This document shows, in pieces, positions 47,152 to 59,764 of a stretch of DNA of 64,000 nucleotides. A program made the position numbers and the translations under genes. Location of the stretch: contig OX485806.1 of assembly GCA_950295325.1 (NCBI GenBank), positions 7,128,001 to 7,192,000 on the forward strand, read 5' to 3'. The notes beneath the pieces are model-generated. The model was not told where the DNA came from and did no database searches. It saw nothing but the letters and a program-made list of their open reading frames with translations. The stretch is from Polytrichum commune (Eukaryota; Streptophyta; Polytrichopsida; Polytrichales; Polytrichaceae). Position 1 is the first letter of the stretch. Each line of letters begins with the position of its first letter.

Positions 47152-50100
47152 ATGGCCGAACCGATCCCCAAAACTCTGCCTTCCTCAACAGGATTCCACT
47201 CTCATTTGGCCTCAACAACTGCACGATTGGCTGAATTTCTAAAGAATGTGAGAGGTTTAGCCTCATACGAGAGCGCAGGGATGGGGTTCACCCCGTGGGA
47301 GCAGCTCTGCTGGATGCTGGGATCGGTGCTCTTCTTCCACACATCCGAATTCCTTCTTGCTTTTGCGTACCACGGTCGGCGTGTTACTGTTGGCTGTAAG
47401 ATCCCTGGCCTTGGTGTTAGGGTTTAGGGTTTAGGGTTTTGAGGTGTGTCGCGGTTGTGGAATGTAATTTTCGGGTTTTGCAGCTTTTCTTTACAAACTT
47501 TCCGTAATTGGTAGCACTGGGAAGCCCAATTGGTGGAACAGTCCCTGGCTTTGCTCAAATTCCCACCACTTTCGGCTAGAGCACATTGTAGTTCTTGGGA
47601 TTAGGGTGCTGAGGTGTGTCTTGGTTGTGGAATTAATTGAATGCGTGGATTCTGCAGTGTTTCTCATAATTGTTCCTTATTTTGTAGTACGGGGATGCCA
47701 AATTGATGAAACAATCTCTGGATTTGCTCAAATTATCTACCACTTTCGGCTAAAGCACATTGTAGTTCTGGAAATTAGGATTTTGAGGCGTGCCGTGGTT
47801 GTAGACTGATTGTATGGAATTGGCAGATTCTTCAACGTTTCTTATTAGTGTTCCTTATTTCGTGGCACTGGAATCCCGAATTGGTGAATCCCTCCCTGGC
47901 TCTGCTCAAAGTATCTACCGCTCTCTGCTAGAGCACATTGTAGCCTGGGGTTTAGGGTTTTGAGGTGTGTCGTAGTTGTGGACTGATTGAAGTTGCAGTT
48001 TCTGCAGCGATTCTTATAAGTGTTCCTTATCTGTGGTAGGACTGAGATGCTCATTGGTGGAATACTCTATAGCTTTGCTTAAATTTTTTACCACATTTGA
48101 GCTAGAGCACATTGTAGTTCTTTGGGTTTAAGGTTTCAAGACAAGTCATGATTTTAGACGGATTGAATTGGAGGATTTTTGCAGCTTTTTTTTTTGTAAG
48201 TGTTCCTTATTCGATAGCACTGGGATGCCGAATTGGTGGAACACTTCCTGGCTTTGCTTAAAGCATCTACTATTTTGGCTAGAGCACATTGGAGTTCTTG
48301 GGTTTAGGAATTTGAAGTGTGTTGTGGTTTAAGACTGATAGAGTTTGTGGATCCTGCAGCGTTTCTTATAAGTGTTCCTTATCTGGTAGCACTGGGATGT
48401 GCATTGGTGGAACATGCACTTGAAAGCTGGTTTGTGCCTCGGCTGAAAGATCAGACTTATATAAGCTACATAGGGTTGGGTATGATAATCTTGGGTGAAG
48501 TGACACGCAAACTTGCTGTTGTGACTGCAAGTCGGAATTTCACACATGACATTAAAGTAGATTGGCGTTCAGATCACCAGCTTGTCACCCATGGCATCTA
48601 CAGGTGTGTCTCTGTAATCTCCTAGCCCTTCCTCATTATGTTCTGGTCCTCTTCGTTTCTATGTGGTGAAGCTTGTAAGAGCAAGCCATGGTTTGGTGTA
48701 TCTTCAAATTCTCCTGCATCCATCTACATTATGCTTTGCAGATTCTCCCACTGGTTGTCATATCCATATCTATATTGGGGGAAATTGTTTTCTGATTACA
48801 CTTTGTTGTGCAAAAAGACATGGTAAAGAGCTCATCAATTTAAGTATCCTAGACTAATTTAGGTTAATTGATCACCTTTGGGTGGAAATCCGAGGGGAAA
48901 TATGGTCATTGATTGCTCATCTCATTATGTTGTTGATTGTTGCGGTTGCAAGAAATGGGCACAATTTGTTGGGAAAAGTGGATGCCTGCATCCGCTTTCC
49001 ACATTCAGATGCAAATATGGTGATGGGTGGGAGCTATCTCAATGTATATTCCAACATAATATTCATTTTTAATCAATTCTAAATGTTTACGGTTACTGAT
49101 ACGGCAACCAGTGGGCCTGCTCTAAAAGGGAACCACAAGATTGGAAAGTAGGATGGAAACTGGTGAGGTTTAGAAAAGGGTTAAAACTTTGGGTTCAGCA
49201 CATGGGTTCAGAACTATTGTATTATGATTCTCATTGACATCTGCTTTCTCCCCATGAGAAGCCTTTAAATTCACATATCATAATTTCACATTGATTTAAT
49301 CACAAGAAACTGCAATACTGAATCAATGCCTACCTGACATAGGGTTGCATGTGAGGCAATCTTTTGTTTCTCTAATTTTTAGTTGCAAGACCTAAAAGGT
49401 TGATATATGAATCAGCAGCCAGATGCTGATTAACCACTGAAAATATGTTAAACTTAATAGGGTATGTATCCACATAAAACTCAACCTCAGAAGGTGGGTC
49501 ACTTGCATTTTGAGATGCCTCCATTCACTGATCATATGATACCTTGGGTGGCTTGGGATCATTGGTTTTGACTTATCGAAGAAGTATACGTAACTCTAAT
49601 CTACCTATTCTTTCTTCACTTTTCTCTGTGTTCAATTCCTCAAGATCAAAGGCCACTTCATGTCTAGGATGATCACTTCATTTTGACAGTTTCAACTTTG
49701 AACGCCCTTCTGTATTCAGGAACATGCCCATTGGGTGTATGTTAGCAAAAATGGATTTTAATTCCTTCAAGTGCTTGAATGGCAGTTATTTCCGCCACCC
49801 CAGCTATTTTGGCTTCTTTATCTGGTCAATTGGAACACAGGTACTATTAATCAATCCAGTGTGCACAGTTGGTTATACAGTTGTCACCTGGCGGTTTTTC
49901 AGGGATCGCATCCCGTATCCTTTAAAAAGGTTTTATTTCTGGCTTTTACTAATAACTTTTGGTTAAGGAGCACATGTGAAAATTTATACGGTTTTTTCTT
50001 GGGGAAGGTATCTTAAGAAGTGTGCAAAGGCATAGCTGATTTCTGTCCATTTAGGTTCATCGTGAAAATCCAGGTCTTAGCTTCAAATTTCTCATCAGAG

Positions 50101-50224
50101 ATGCACAAGTTTACCCTTGATTTGTGAGAGTAGATATGAGGAATACTTCCTTAAACGATTTTTTGAAGAAGAGTACGAGGAGTATGCAAATAGAGTTCCA
50201 TCAGGGATACCCTTCATCAAATAA
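47152..50224 (+). CDS. ICMT: Isoprenylcysteine carboxyl methyltransferase, four exons
   Basis: Exons: 47152-47395, 48360-48603, 49786-49914 and 50134-50224; 235 residues, phases consistent. The enzyme methylates the C-terminal prenylcysteine of CaaX proteins (ROP/Ras GTPases and others) in the ER membrane. Family hallmarks: FTPWEQLCWMLGSVLFFHTSE near the start, FLISVPYLVALGC and YIGLGMIILGEVTRKLA (membrane segments), HQLVTHGIY, FRHPSYFGFFIWSIGTQ (SAM-binding), NPVCTVGY, WRFFRDRIPYEEYF and YANRVPSGIPFIK at the C-terminus, where the usual catalytic Arg/Glu segment lies. Family length is about 195-285. The Met at 47281 would give 192 residues, closer to Arabidopsis; the 43-residue extension from 47152 is uncertain. 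Intron 1 carries the pseudo-exon array, and a MITE end lies 131 bp upstream. Confidence 0.92.
47405..48359 (+). repeat. Five decayed tandem copies of the intron-1/exon-2 junction in ICMT
   Basis: Units of ~172-179 bp end at acceptor-like TGCAG sites at 47,483, 47,657, 48,007 and 48,184 (mutated to CAAC at ~47,835). Each is followed by ~55 bp matching the start of true exon 2 (for example TTCTTATAAGTGTTCCTTAT). Units also carry TTTAGGGTTTTGAGGTGTGT and GGCTAGAGCACATTGTAG. The authentic acceptor is CAG at 48,357-48,359. The copy after 48,007 meets a stop within about 11 codons; the copy after 47,657 stays open to 47,809. The first unit contains three TTTAGGG telomere-type repeats (47,410-47,440). 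Confidence 0.9.
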
Positions 50225-50843
50225 TGGGGACTGTTGTGGGTAATCCTCTATCAAGTACCCTTCCATTCACAACTTGACAAGGCCTGGAAATCCTGGCACC
50301 TCTATCTCTCTCATTCTTTAGTAACTTGTAATTCACTGCTGAGAGCTATTGTTACTGTGTTGATATTTCTTTGATGAAAGTTGGGGAGGTAATTCAATGT
50401 AGAGGTGCTTGAAAGAAAGGATTGCCTAGGTGGGTTAACTTGTATATTCCACTCAGCTAGTTAATTTGGAAAAGCCTAGGTTAGTTGCATTCTATGAAAG
50501 AGTTGGCCCTATTTGGTTATCTTTCAGAGGGCAATGTACAGAAGGCTACAGAGAAATTGATCATACCAAGACCAATTCTTTCCATGTGTACTCAAGCATG
50601 TATTACTGTTGTAAAGGAAAACATCCAGAATACTAACTGATTGATTGTAAGGTACTTTTGTAGCCTTACAAAAAATTGCAATTGGGACTCTGAACAAGTA
50701 TGTACTTCTATTAGTGTAATGTTTTATGTAGTGTGGATTTTCGTGCCCTTTTGATACCTAACATGAAATGTGCATTTCTATTGCCGTCAGAAACACCTTT
50801 CACATGTCTTTAAAGTTTAGATGTTTTAAAGTCCAGAGTCTAT
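50225..50843. other. Convergent intergenic/3' UTR space between ICMT and the SMP/C2 gene
   Basis: No open frame above background. It presumably contains both 3' UTRs; no polyadenylation signal is distinctive enough to call. Confidence 0.5.
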
Positions 50844-53800
50844 TTATTGGACAGAATTGCATTCACTGGGGGGAGTATTTATGGGATCCTCCGAGCATAA
50901 ACTAGTGTGCCTGTCATTCCATTCAAGCCGTAAATACAATCTGCCACAAGGTACACCCACAAGCTTGAAAATGCCATCGAAGGAATGCTCTTGCAATACT
51001 CGGGTCAAGGTGGTGGCAGTTGAGCCCAGGAAGTCCTGCAGGGTGCCAAATAGTGTTGTCAGCTGTTCTGTTCTTTATAAGCATATGGTGTCCAATTCAA
51101 TTTTGGTGCTTGTTCAAAATCCCCTTAACTTGGATTTTTCAATTGTATCCATGATTAGAGTGTTTATTAGCAATGATATCTGCATAACTATATCAACTCC
51201 TCTGGTCTCTTGATAATCTGTGAGAAATGAAGATCTATGATATATATGGACTTTATTTTGAAACGAGCATGGAACATCAGCCCGAAACACTTTGGAAGCT
51301 GACTATCTAGTTTTCAGTGACCATAGAGGTTGGTTGCTACTGACGGAGATTTGGGTATGATAAAGAACTTGCCAATACCATCTGTACTTATTCGATTCTT
51401 CACAGGCTTTTGTAAAGAGGCATCATTTAGCATGACTTTTCACTCACAAATGCCAGACCTCACTGAAAATGCTCAGCAATTGTGTACTTCGTCGAAGAGA
51501 AAAACACTATCATGCACACAACCTTGCAGGTAAAGTAAGGAGTTGTTCCTAAAGAATACAAGTTTGCACTTCATATAACACAAGGGTGTCACAACAGAGA
51601 TTTCACCCTGCCAAAAGTGTCATGGTCCCAAACTTTTGCCATAAGCATATCTTGGCTGGCATCTTCCACAACAAATTGGAACCTCTCCTGCCAAACTGGG
51701 TTCAAATTTCTATGAACAACCTGCACAGTACACAAATTTCAAGGATAAATTAGAACGACTAGCCCACATTCAAATTCAATTGTTTTTGTGAAGGGTGATA
51801 TTGTGTTGACACCGTTCCTGTTAGATGTCGCATCTAATCAAATCAGCATCAACCGCAGGTACATTGTGTATGTACTGTGTACTTGCTATTGGTAGTATGT
51901 TTTAATGTTGTACTAATATCAACACTATTTTTATGATACCAATGGGTAATGGTAGAGTCATTTACAAACCTCTATTTTTTTAAATCATTAGGGTACTGGT
52001 ATCTACACACATGAAGTATCACACATGGGTAGGGTGTTATAACATGTAAACTAATGAAATAACATCATCAACAATCATAGAGCATATGTGTACATTACAT
52101 GAAGAAAAGCCAATGATTGATGAGAATTTTCCTGGAGATCTTTTCTTATTGAAGGAGCCATACTTATTCATAGTCCAATATTGGTATGTACAACTTTTTG
52201 TGAGAATATTAGTTGTTTAAGTGCATGCAAGATAGTGTCAACAAACCATGGTCTTTTTCTTGGATCGCTTGTGTTTTCTCATGTTTAGTACCACATATGG
52301 GTCACTCTTGCCATTAAAATCAGTGGGTAGGAGGTCCTCAGCTCGCATCACTACCACTGTCAAGACTCCACGAATCATTTCCCACATGCGTCCCTTCCGA
52401 GAAAATCTTGCAAAGAACCGCCAATCAGTCGTACAGCTATTGTCCATGTTATGAACATTATGAGCTTTCAACATAGAACAACATAAACTTTTAGTTCTCT
52501 TTACTTAAAACTAAAAAATAAAAATAAAAATAAAACTTGTTCTATGGGTGGTGAACTCTAGCTAGGGACAATCTCAAACCTTGTAAGACCATATTTTAAA
52601 GTTGACTACAACTCCCAATGCAATGACTTAAGGGGTTTAAGTTACACACAACCACCATTTTGGTGATTGATGGTTCTAGTTTACTTTTCTTTGGTTCTAT
52701 TTTTGAGAAATAGGTGTGTTGATGACAACCACAACCACAACCACAACTACTCACTTGCTCAACTACGATACAAGATACAAGCTATAGTTGCGAGTGGTTA
52801 GTGATGGCCTTCAAATAGTGGTGAACTAGTTGTGTGAAATACCTCGCACTTAAGGCCTTGCTTCTGGCCTCACGGCACTCTGCACTGATAGAAGGTCCAC
52901 TTGCTAATGCTAATTGCATTAAGACTTCTCGCTCATCATAACTTCGATAAAGGAACTCAATATTCACCTGTCAAAGGATAGCAAAGTGCAGCAATTAGCT
53001 TGACTAAAAGAGATTATTAAACTTAGCAATTTGCATCATGTCAAGTTAGGTCAATTGACTTCATGGACAAGTTAGTGGGTCTTAAATGTGTACTTTTAAT
53101 CATCCAATTTGTGCATGTAGCCTTTTTCCTCATAATTTTCGGAGCCCAAAATGAATATCTTACTCGTTTTCAAAGTGAAAATTCTATCTCTCATTAAATG
53201 ATTATATAGGTTCCCTCAATTATGTTGACTATTGACCTTAGAATGGTTAACAAATCTTGAGCATGTAGTCCAATCCCTTTTTAAACATGTCTTATCTTGT
53301 GTCCATTCTTAGATCCACAATAACTACACCACACAAATATGTTTTGCTGTACTTCTGAGCATCTACCACTTTAGATCTACAACAAAATAGTAAATGTAAA
53401 CCAGTGCAAACAAAATTTTTTATCAAGAAATTGTCTGGTATTAAGCCTCATCACACTAGTGAAGAAATCTCCACTAGTCAGGTGCACATGGCAACTAACC
53501 TGACCTCTATACTTGGTGTCATTAATAGTGCTGTGACATTCCATATTTTTGAAAACTCGGAGCCATCGTTCTGTGATATGTTCTTCCACAAGGGCCTGCA
53601 AATTACCACCTTGTAGGAATCACTGAACCATATATGCTGATGATCACTGGTACACATGGAATTTGTCCAACTTAATCTTAAAATAATTGGGGGTGTGTTT
53701 ATACCAAATATGTGACAATTTGTATGTTCCCCACAACAAATAATGAAATAATATTTATTTGGTCTATGATATAAATACGTACTTAGCACGACCTATCAAA

Positions 53801-56800
53801 AGAGGAAGTGAAAATAAAGTCAAAACTGTGATTAGAATTACATGGTGTGTATTTGAGTCTAGGTCATGTATACGAGCTCAAATCTCCCTATAATTCAATT
53901 TACATATATGTGTGTTATTGTAAATGGCATAGGTTTAGATAGCTTCACTTTGGCACTCTTAGCTAAAATATGAAGAAGTAAGCTTAAACTTCTCCCGATA
54001 ACACCTTGAAGCCCAAAATGGGGCTGTTGGAGCATTAAGGGTCAACCAACTGAGAACACTCACTTGCAAGTAAAATTGAGCATATCCCAGCACTTGAAAT
54101 TCCTGAGAAGCCCCTTCATCTAGCAGAACAATTACTACCTTCTGATCTTCCAAGTCCTCAACCTCGAGCTCAAAAAACTCGTTCCAAATAGGATTGCCCT
54201 CATGCCTCTGGATCAAAGAGTTGTATCCAAATCATTGCAAGCGAACTAATTTTATACCACAGATTAAAACATCATATAATGAGATCATACGAGCCTAACT
54301 TTCTGTATAAATAATCCCTATGAGTATGGAATTCAACTAATGTGGAAAAACTTTTGATGTAAGGTTAGGGCGTTACATGTTCCTTACTATGGTCGTGCTC
54401 TTCCTTATCTGCCCCGGGGTAGCATGGATGTAAAGCATTGCAAAAGGGTCAGGAGTTTTTTCACTGTGTCTTAGGTCTCTTGCCTGGACCAACTTGATGT
54501 CTAAAATCCCTAGTGGTGCTCCTGTCTTCACACCTGGTAACGTATTGAAGATTTGTCCATTTCTTCGTGGACACATGTGGCGTTGCAATCTGAACGAAGG
54601 ACAATAACAAGATGACTCAATCAAATATAAATTGCAAAGCAGGATTTCATGGCCAAGATGCAGGAGGATAGAAATGCAAATGCAAAAATATTTTACCTTG
54701 TGTAATCTCCGTCTGCAGGGATTGGAATTACAGGAATACAGACTCGCATAGGCCAACACAACGAGTCTATTACGGCTGTGCTGATCATTTCCTGCAATCT
54801 CGCATATCTAAGATTCAGTGGTAGCAGAGCAGAGCTTGGGTTTTGAGTAAATGTCAGTTACTATGAACTAGGTAGTATGGGTCTACTACAGCCGATGACA
54901 TGGCAACACATGTCCATTACTGGACGAAGTGGTCAGGCCATCAGCAGGGCTATCAAATATGGGTGATGATGTGCCTCCTGTATCCAATCAGGAATAGACA
55001 AGTCAGAAAAATCGTTTGACATGACCACTACGACATATTCATCTGCTCTACCATTAGGAGGAGCTGAGGAGCTTGATATCTCTCCTCCGCAGCTGGATGA
55101 CATCTTACAAGTCCAGAATATAAGTTTTGCCTTTGCAATGTTATACAGGAGATGGAGTAATTTTGTTTATAAGTGGAACTTACATGGAGCTTTTCACTCA
55201 ACCCGGGAACAGTTGCAGTGTCACCACCAACAAATTTCAACTTGAACTCGAACTTTTTCTGGTCCAAAAACACACAACCAACCCTTGGTCCTTTAATATT
55301 TAACCGACTTAAATCACTTAAATCACGGCTATGTCCCAAGACCAGCTCCAGACGTCTTGGTTAGATCCATGTAGATACGGCCATAGGTGGATAAACAAAA
55401 GTACAACTTGATTTCAGACTACAAGTCAGGAATATCTTAATGTAAATTTTCTTTTGCATTGATGGTGGACAAAACAGATACTTCTATACATTAAGAACTT
55501 GTGGTCCCAATTTGGAACATGCTGCACTAAATGCACCACCGGAAGTATTTTGGGTTAAATGTTGAATGTTAAACTTGCCTTTTTTCTAATTGAGTAAGTG
55601 ATAGCTCCAAATCCAGGTAGCTCTTCCACCAAAGGCTTGAATATGACCCGGAACACTGCTTTTAAGTGTATATTCTGGACCTGGAACACACTGACAAGAT
55701 GTAATTGGGAATTTGGCCCTGAAGCTTGGCAGTCAACAAAGTAATCCGTCACAATTATAACCCCAAGTAACCTGCATTTGTTATATCTTCTGCCCACCAG
55801 AGACCTGTCTGCAGCTCCAAGAATCAAATGAGATTTGACCTAGCTCTGTTTTCTTTGTTTTCTTTGGTTCTAGTACAAGTGGAGTACCTGAACAGGAAAA
55901 GAAACACCCATAATTGTTCCCACTGTCAAGATGCAGCTTGCATTGCCGTACCACCTCGTATCCACATCCATAGAAATTTCTTTTTCAACCAACTCCAGCA
56001 TCCGAAGCCCTGGGAAATGTGACAGAAAATGAGAACAACTTCTGATTGTTATATATTGCCTCTTCCTATCAGTCTCTCCTGTAATTGACTAAAACGTGCA
56101 AAGAGCCTAGCCTGGAAATATTCTTCAGTGTGATTCCAGTAGTCCAAGTGCAAGTGAGGCTTAGAACAAATTTTAGGGTTTATGGTTCAATATGTATCAC
56201 CCTCTTTGAATGTGTTACCTAATCTGTGGCCTGTTCAATATGCATAACTCTATTTGAATGTGTGGATAAAAATTCTATTTAACATTGAACTGACAGTGAA
56301 GATGAAAACAAACCGTCAAATTGAGGAGCAACGGAGCCAAGTGTGAGTTCCTGAAAACTGACAGATGTCGCCAACGTGGGCTTGTAAAAGTCCAAAAATG
56401 GCTCCCAAGAGTCCATGAGCATCCTGGAGTAAGCCTGCCAAAATACATTCCAGCACAAAATATCAAGACCACCCACTAAAACCTAGTTTCTTGCAATATT
56501 TTTGCATACAGTGAACGTCCAGAAAATAATTCCTTGCTCAAGAGTATATCCTTAAAAAAACTTGAAAGATGATCATAGTGATGCTGGCTCCTTGACACAT
56601 TGGAACATTTTGAATTTTCTACTTTTCACTCACGATATTGCTCACATACATCCCATCGGTGACTGTAAAGTTTACATGCAAGGGGAATAGGTGACTTACC
56701 TCATTGAAATATGGCCACACCTTCTTCAATTGATGATTCAGCCAATCAACCTGCCCAAAACCAATCGAAAACCTCATTTCAGCTGCGCGAGGTTGAAACC

Positions 56801-58289
56801 TCGTCATTTCTTCAGGTACTACTTTCATCAGGCTTAATGCAAAAACAAAACTTGCTAAAGAGTGTCGTCAATCAATCACTTCGCTCACCTAGTTGGGAGA
56901 GTGTGCTTTTCAACTGTAATAAAATTTGAAAGAGCTTAGTTGATGCATCAATTAGGTCGAGGGTAAATCCCAACCAAAGAGACACATCAATGCAAAAATG
57001 ATTATCAATCTATACACACCTAAGGTCCTTAACCAACATGCATGTATGAATGTGTTACACTACAACTTTTGATCACACCAATGGTGTTTTTAACAATGTG
57101 TGTCAAACGAATCCCGCAAGCACTGTGAAAATTTTCAGCAAACTTGACAGAAATCTATGAAGGAGCAGTTTTGAGCCATGCTTTACTAACCTTTTCAAGA
57201 TCACTGGACACAACCCACCGTGGCAGCATTGCCTTGGAGAAGATGGATTGAATGTCCTCTTTCATTAAATCCGAGAGTGTGAGGATGAAGCCAGCCTGTC
57301 AACCAAAGCTAAAGTACACCGTGAGCATTCTTTGTTTTTGGGTTCAATGTGCCTAACATTGGGTGATACGTTTCAAGACAGAGAAACGGCTTATCAGTTT
57401 GGTAGTTTTCATACTTAGAGAGTCACAATGCGTATGTATGAATGAATTGGGATCCTGTTTGTGTCTGGGTTCAATATGCCCAACATTGGATGATAACATT
57501 AAAGACCGACAAAGTGGATATCAGTTTGGTAGGTTTCATACCTAGAGTCATAATATCATTGTAGAATAAATTGGGATCCTCTTTGTTTAAGGTTCAATGT
57601 GACCAACATTGGGTGATAAGATTGACGGCAGACAAACTCATTTTCGTACTTAGAGTCACAACACTACCCCTTGAAGCCAACACCCAGTGAAGAATATTAC
57701 TGCAAGAGGTTTCTATCACAACCTCCCAACTCACTTCTTTCGATCAATCATTTCGGAATGTATGAATGAACTGGGTTTTCTGCACAAGCTACTTGTTTAT
57801 ATGAGCTTCGGTGACTTATAACAAAGCCTAAGACTATAAGTATGGTGAAAAGCAAACAGTATCATCCTCCCGGAACAGAAATCCGAACATCATGTTATAG
57901 CACACAAGATCAACTCCCTTTTCCATACTGTGGAATGAATTTGGCAACATGTGGCATACCTTCAACCGCCGAGCTCTCGATCGGGTTTTCTGGCAATGGC
58001 TGAATGCAACCATTAACCCCATGCCGGCAATAAACCCAGGAACAATTCCAAACAACAGAGCAGCGGATGTGCTCCCAATTAAGAAAGCCGGCACCGTCCC
58101 CACAACAAAGATGTAAACCGCCTCGCGTCCGAAGTGCTCTCCGGGAGTCGAATGAACGTACAATGTTGTAAGGAGATCTTCCCAAATTTTTCGAATGCGT
58201 GCAGGCAATGAAACCGAGACAAAGCGGCTCGTCAACCATGTCACCAAGTTCCCGAAGAAGTTATGCTCCTCTTCCCCCGCATCTGCCAT
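50844..58289 (-). CDS. NTMC2-type plant SMP plus two-C2-domain membrane-tethering protein, 15 exons
   Basis: Exons, from the 5' end (minus strand): 58289-57960, 57295-57191, 56750-56700, 56434-56314, 56009-55888, 55680-55579, 55258-55184, 54791-54697, 54589-54388, 54207-54064, 53595-53500, 52967-52843, 52406-52247, 51720-51607, 51035-50844; 677 residues with consistent phases. Residues ~48-95 are hydrophobic (VYIFVVGTVPAFLIG), the membrane anchor. An SMP lipid-transfer domain follows (VDWLNHQLKKVWPYFNE, ELTLGSVAPQFDG, FRVIFKPLVEELPGFGA, FVGGDTATVPGLSE). C2A (~359-450) has KTPDPFAML but lacks most calcium-binding Asps. C2B (~535-655) has LLPTDFNGKSDPYVVL and VWDHDTFGRDF, a full Asp set. The family (plant synaptotagmins/tricalbins) tethers membranes at contact sites. 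The intron after exon 6 starts GCAAGT, so it is a GC-AG intron. Confidence 0.9.
53090..53345 (+). repeat. R1 dispersed repeat inside an SMP/C2 gene intron
   Basis: ATCCAATTTGTGCATGTAGCC, GAATATCTTACTCG, CAAAGTGAAAATTC, TATATAGGTTCCCTCAATTA, CAATCCCTTTTTAAACATG and CCATTCTTAGATCCACAA lie in the order seen at 13,780. It occupies the intron between exons 11 and 12. Confidence 0.6.
57340..57665 (-). repeat. Tandem ~125-bp triplication in SMP/C2 intron 1
   Basis: On the plus strand GTTCAATGTGCCTAACATTGG starts at ~57,342 and recurs at ~57,470 and ~57,592, each followed by TCAGTTTGGTAG-type and CATAC.TAGAGTCA blocks and GAATAAATTGGGATCC. Confidence 0.75.
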
Positions 58290-59235
58290 GGCTTGCTTTC
58301 AAAAGTCTCAAACAGAGAGATACGATGATAGTGCCAGTGGAGAAAAGATTTCTTATCCTGCACCTTCATCTCCAATACAAACCCCTTCCTGCCACTTCAT
58401 CAATTGCTTGTTGCCGTTCAAGATATTTTCCAGCAACATGCATCACTTATGCATTAGCAAGGTAGAGACGACACCCGCATCTGCCATGGCTTGATTTCCA
58501 AAGTCCCAAACAGAAGAGGTGTGATACTGCGAGTCAGCAGATGCCTTAACCTGCACCTTAAGAAAGAAGCCTTCCTTCCAATTCATCAATCGCTTGTTGC
58601 TGTTCAAGAATTTTGCCAGCAATATGCATCACTTGCCATAGCTCTTCTCCTACATTCTGCCATAGCTTGCTTGATTATTGCAATGTGAGTTTGAGCAAGT
58701 GTCTTGACCTGCACCTTCACATCCAATACAGGCATCTTCCTTCCACTTCATCAACTGCTTGTTGTTTTCTGTTCAAGAATTTTACCAGCAATATGCATCA
58801 CTTGCCATAGCTCTTCTTATGCATTTACAAAGTAGAGGCGACATCCTCATCTGCCATGGGTTGCTTTCCAAAGTCGCAAACAGAGACATGATAGTGCAAG
58901 CAGATGTCTAAACCTGCACCTTCATCTCCAATGCAGACACTTTCCTTCCACTTCATGTATTGCTTAGTGCTGTTCAAGAAAATTTTCAGCAACACGCACC
59001 GCCTCTTCTTCGTCTGCATATACACGGTAGAGGCGACATCCGCATCTACCATAGCTTGCTTTCCAAAGCCCCAAAGCAGAGACGTAGGATAGTGCGAGTT
59101 GGGCAGGTGTCTTAACCTAAACCTTCATCGCCAATACAAATACCTTTCTTCTACTTCATCAATTACTTATTGCTGTTCAAGAATTTTACCAGCAATATGC
59201 ATCACCTGCCATCGCTCTTCTTATGCATTTACAAA
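58270..59235 (-). repeat. Five tandem ~176-198-bp units containing copies of the SMP/C2 start codon
   Basis: The true start ATGGCAGATGCGG (minus, 58289) is repeated upstream as ATG/ATGG-type starts at about 58,487, 58,663, 58,857 and 59,052. Each sits in the context GGAAAGCAAGCC / GGCAGATG. Units also share CTTCCTTCCACTTCATCAAT, TTGTTGCTGTTCAAGAA and CAGCAATATGCATCACTTGCC. Some copies give short open frames (for example 59,052 to 58,825), so decoy starts exist upstream of the authentic one. Confidence 0.85.
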
Positions 59236-59764
59236 GTTAGGGGCTACATTGATTAGGGTTAGGACAACGTTGATGTGATGTGTGGGAGTATATGATTCTT
59301 CCAAGTCAGTTGATCATTGATTATTGATGATCGATGCATCCACAGTGACAAAATGAATTGTTGTCTCGGCCGCTAAATATCAATCTCGGACCTAGAGCCC
59401 AGAACCCCAAAACGAGAATGTAACACGGATGATCTGCTGTGAAATATGTCGTAGACATGTAGCTCTCAGTGCGTGTGAAATCTGACCTGAGATCGAATTG
59501 ACGCAGGTTGGTCCCTAGTTTGCAGAGGAGAAACATCAATATCTGTTATTCGGACCACTGTGTATCAAGGCACATGGACCAATTTGATGGCCCAGTGGAT
59601 CATAATCTACAGTAGCTTACACGGAAATGTAGTAACTTAAAGTAGCTGTGTTGCGCCATTTGTATATTTCCCAATGTATTTACTTCACCGTTGGAGTCTT
59701 TTCTGCTGTTAGTCCTTCATTCACAAACCTAGATCAATTACTAAAATACAACCCTCAGATGCCG
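59236..59764. other. Divergent intergenic space between SMP/C2 and PLD-like genes
   Basis: No open frame above background. It separates the array around the SMP/C2 start from the duplicated PLD-like promoter, and probably holds distal promoter sequence of both. Confidence 0.4.
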
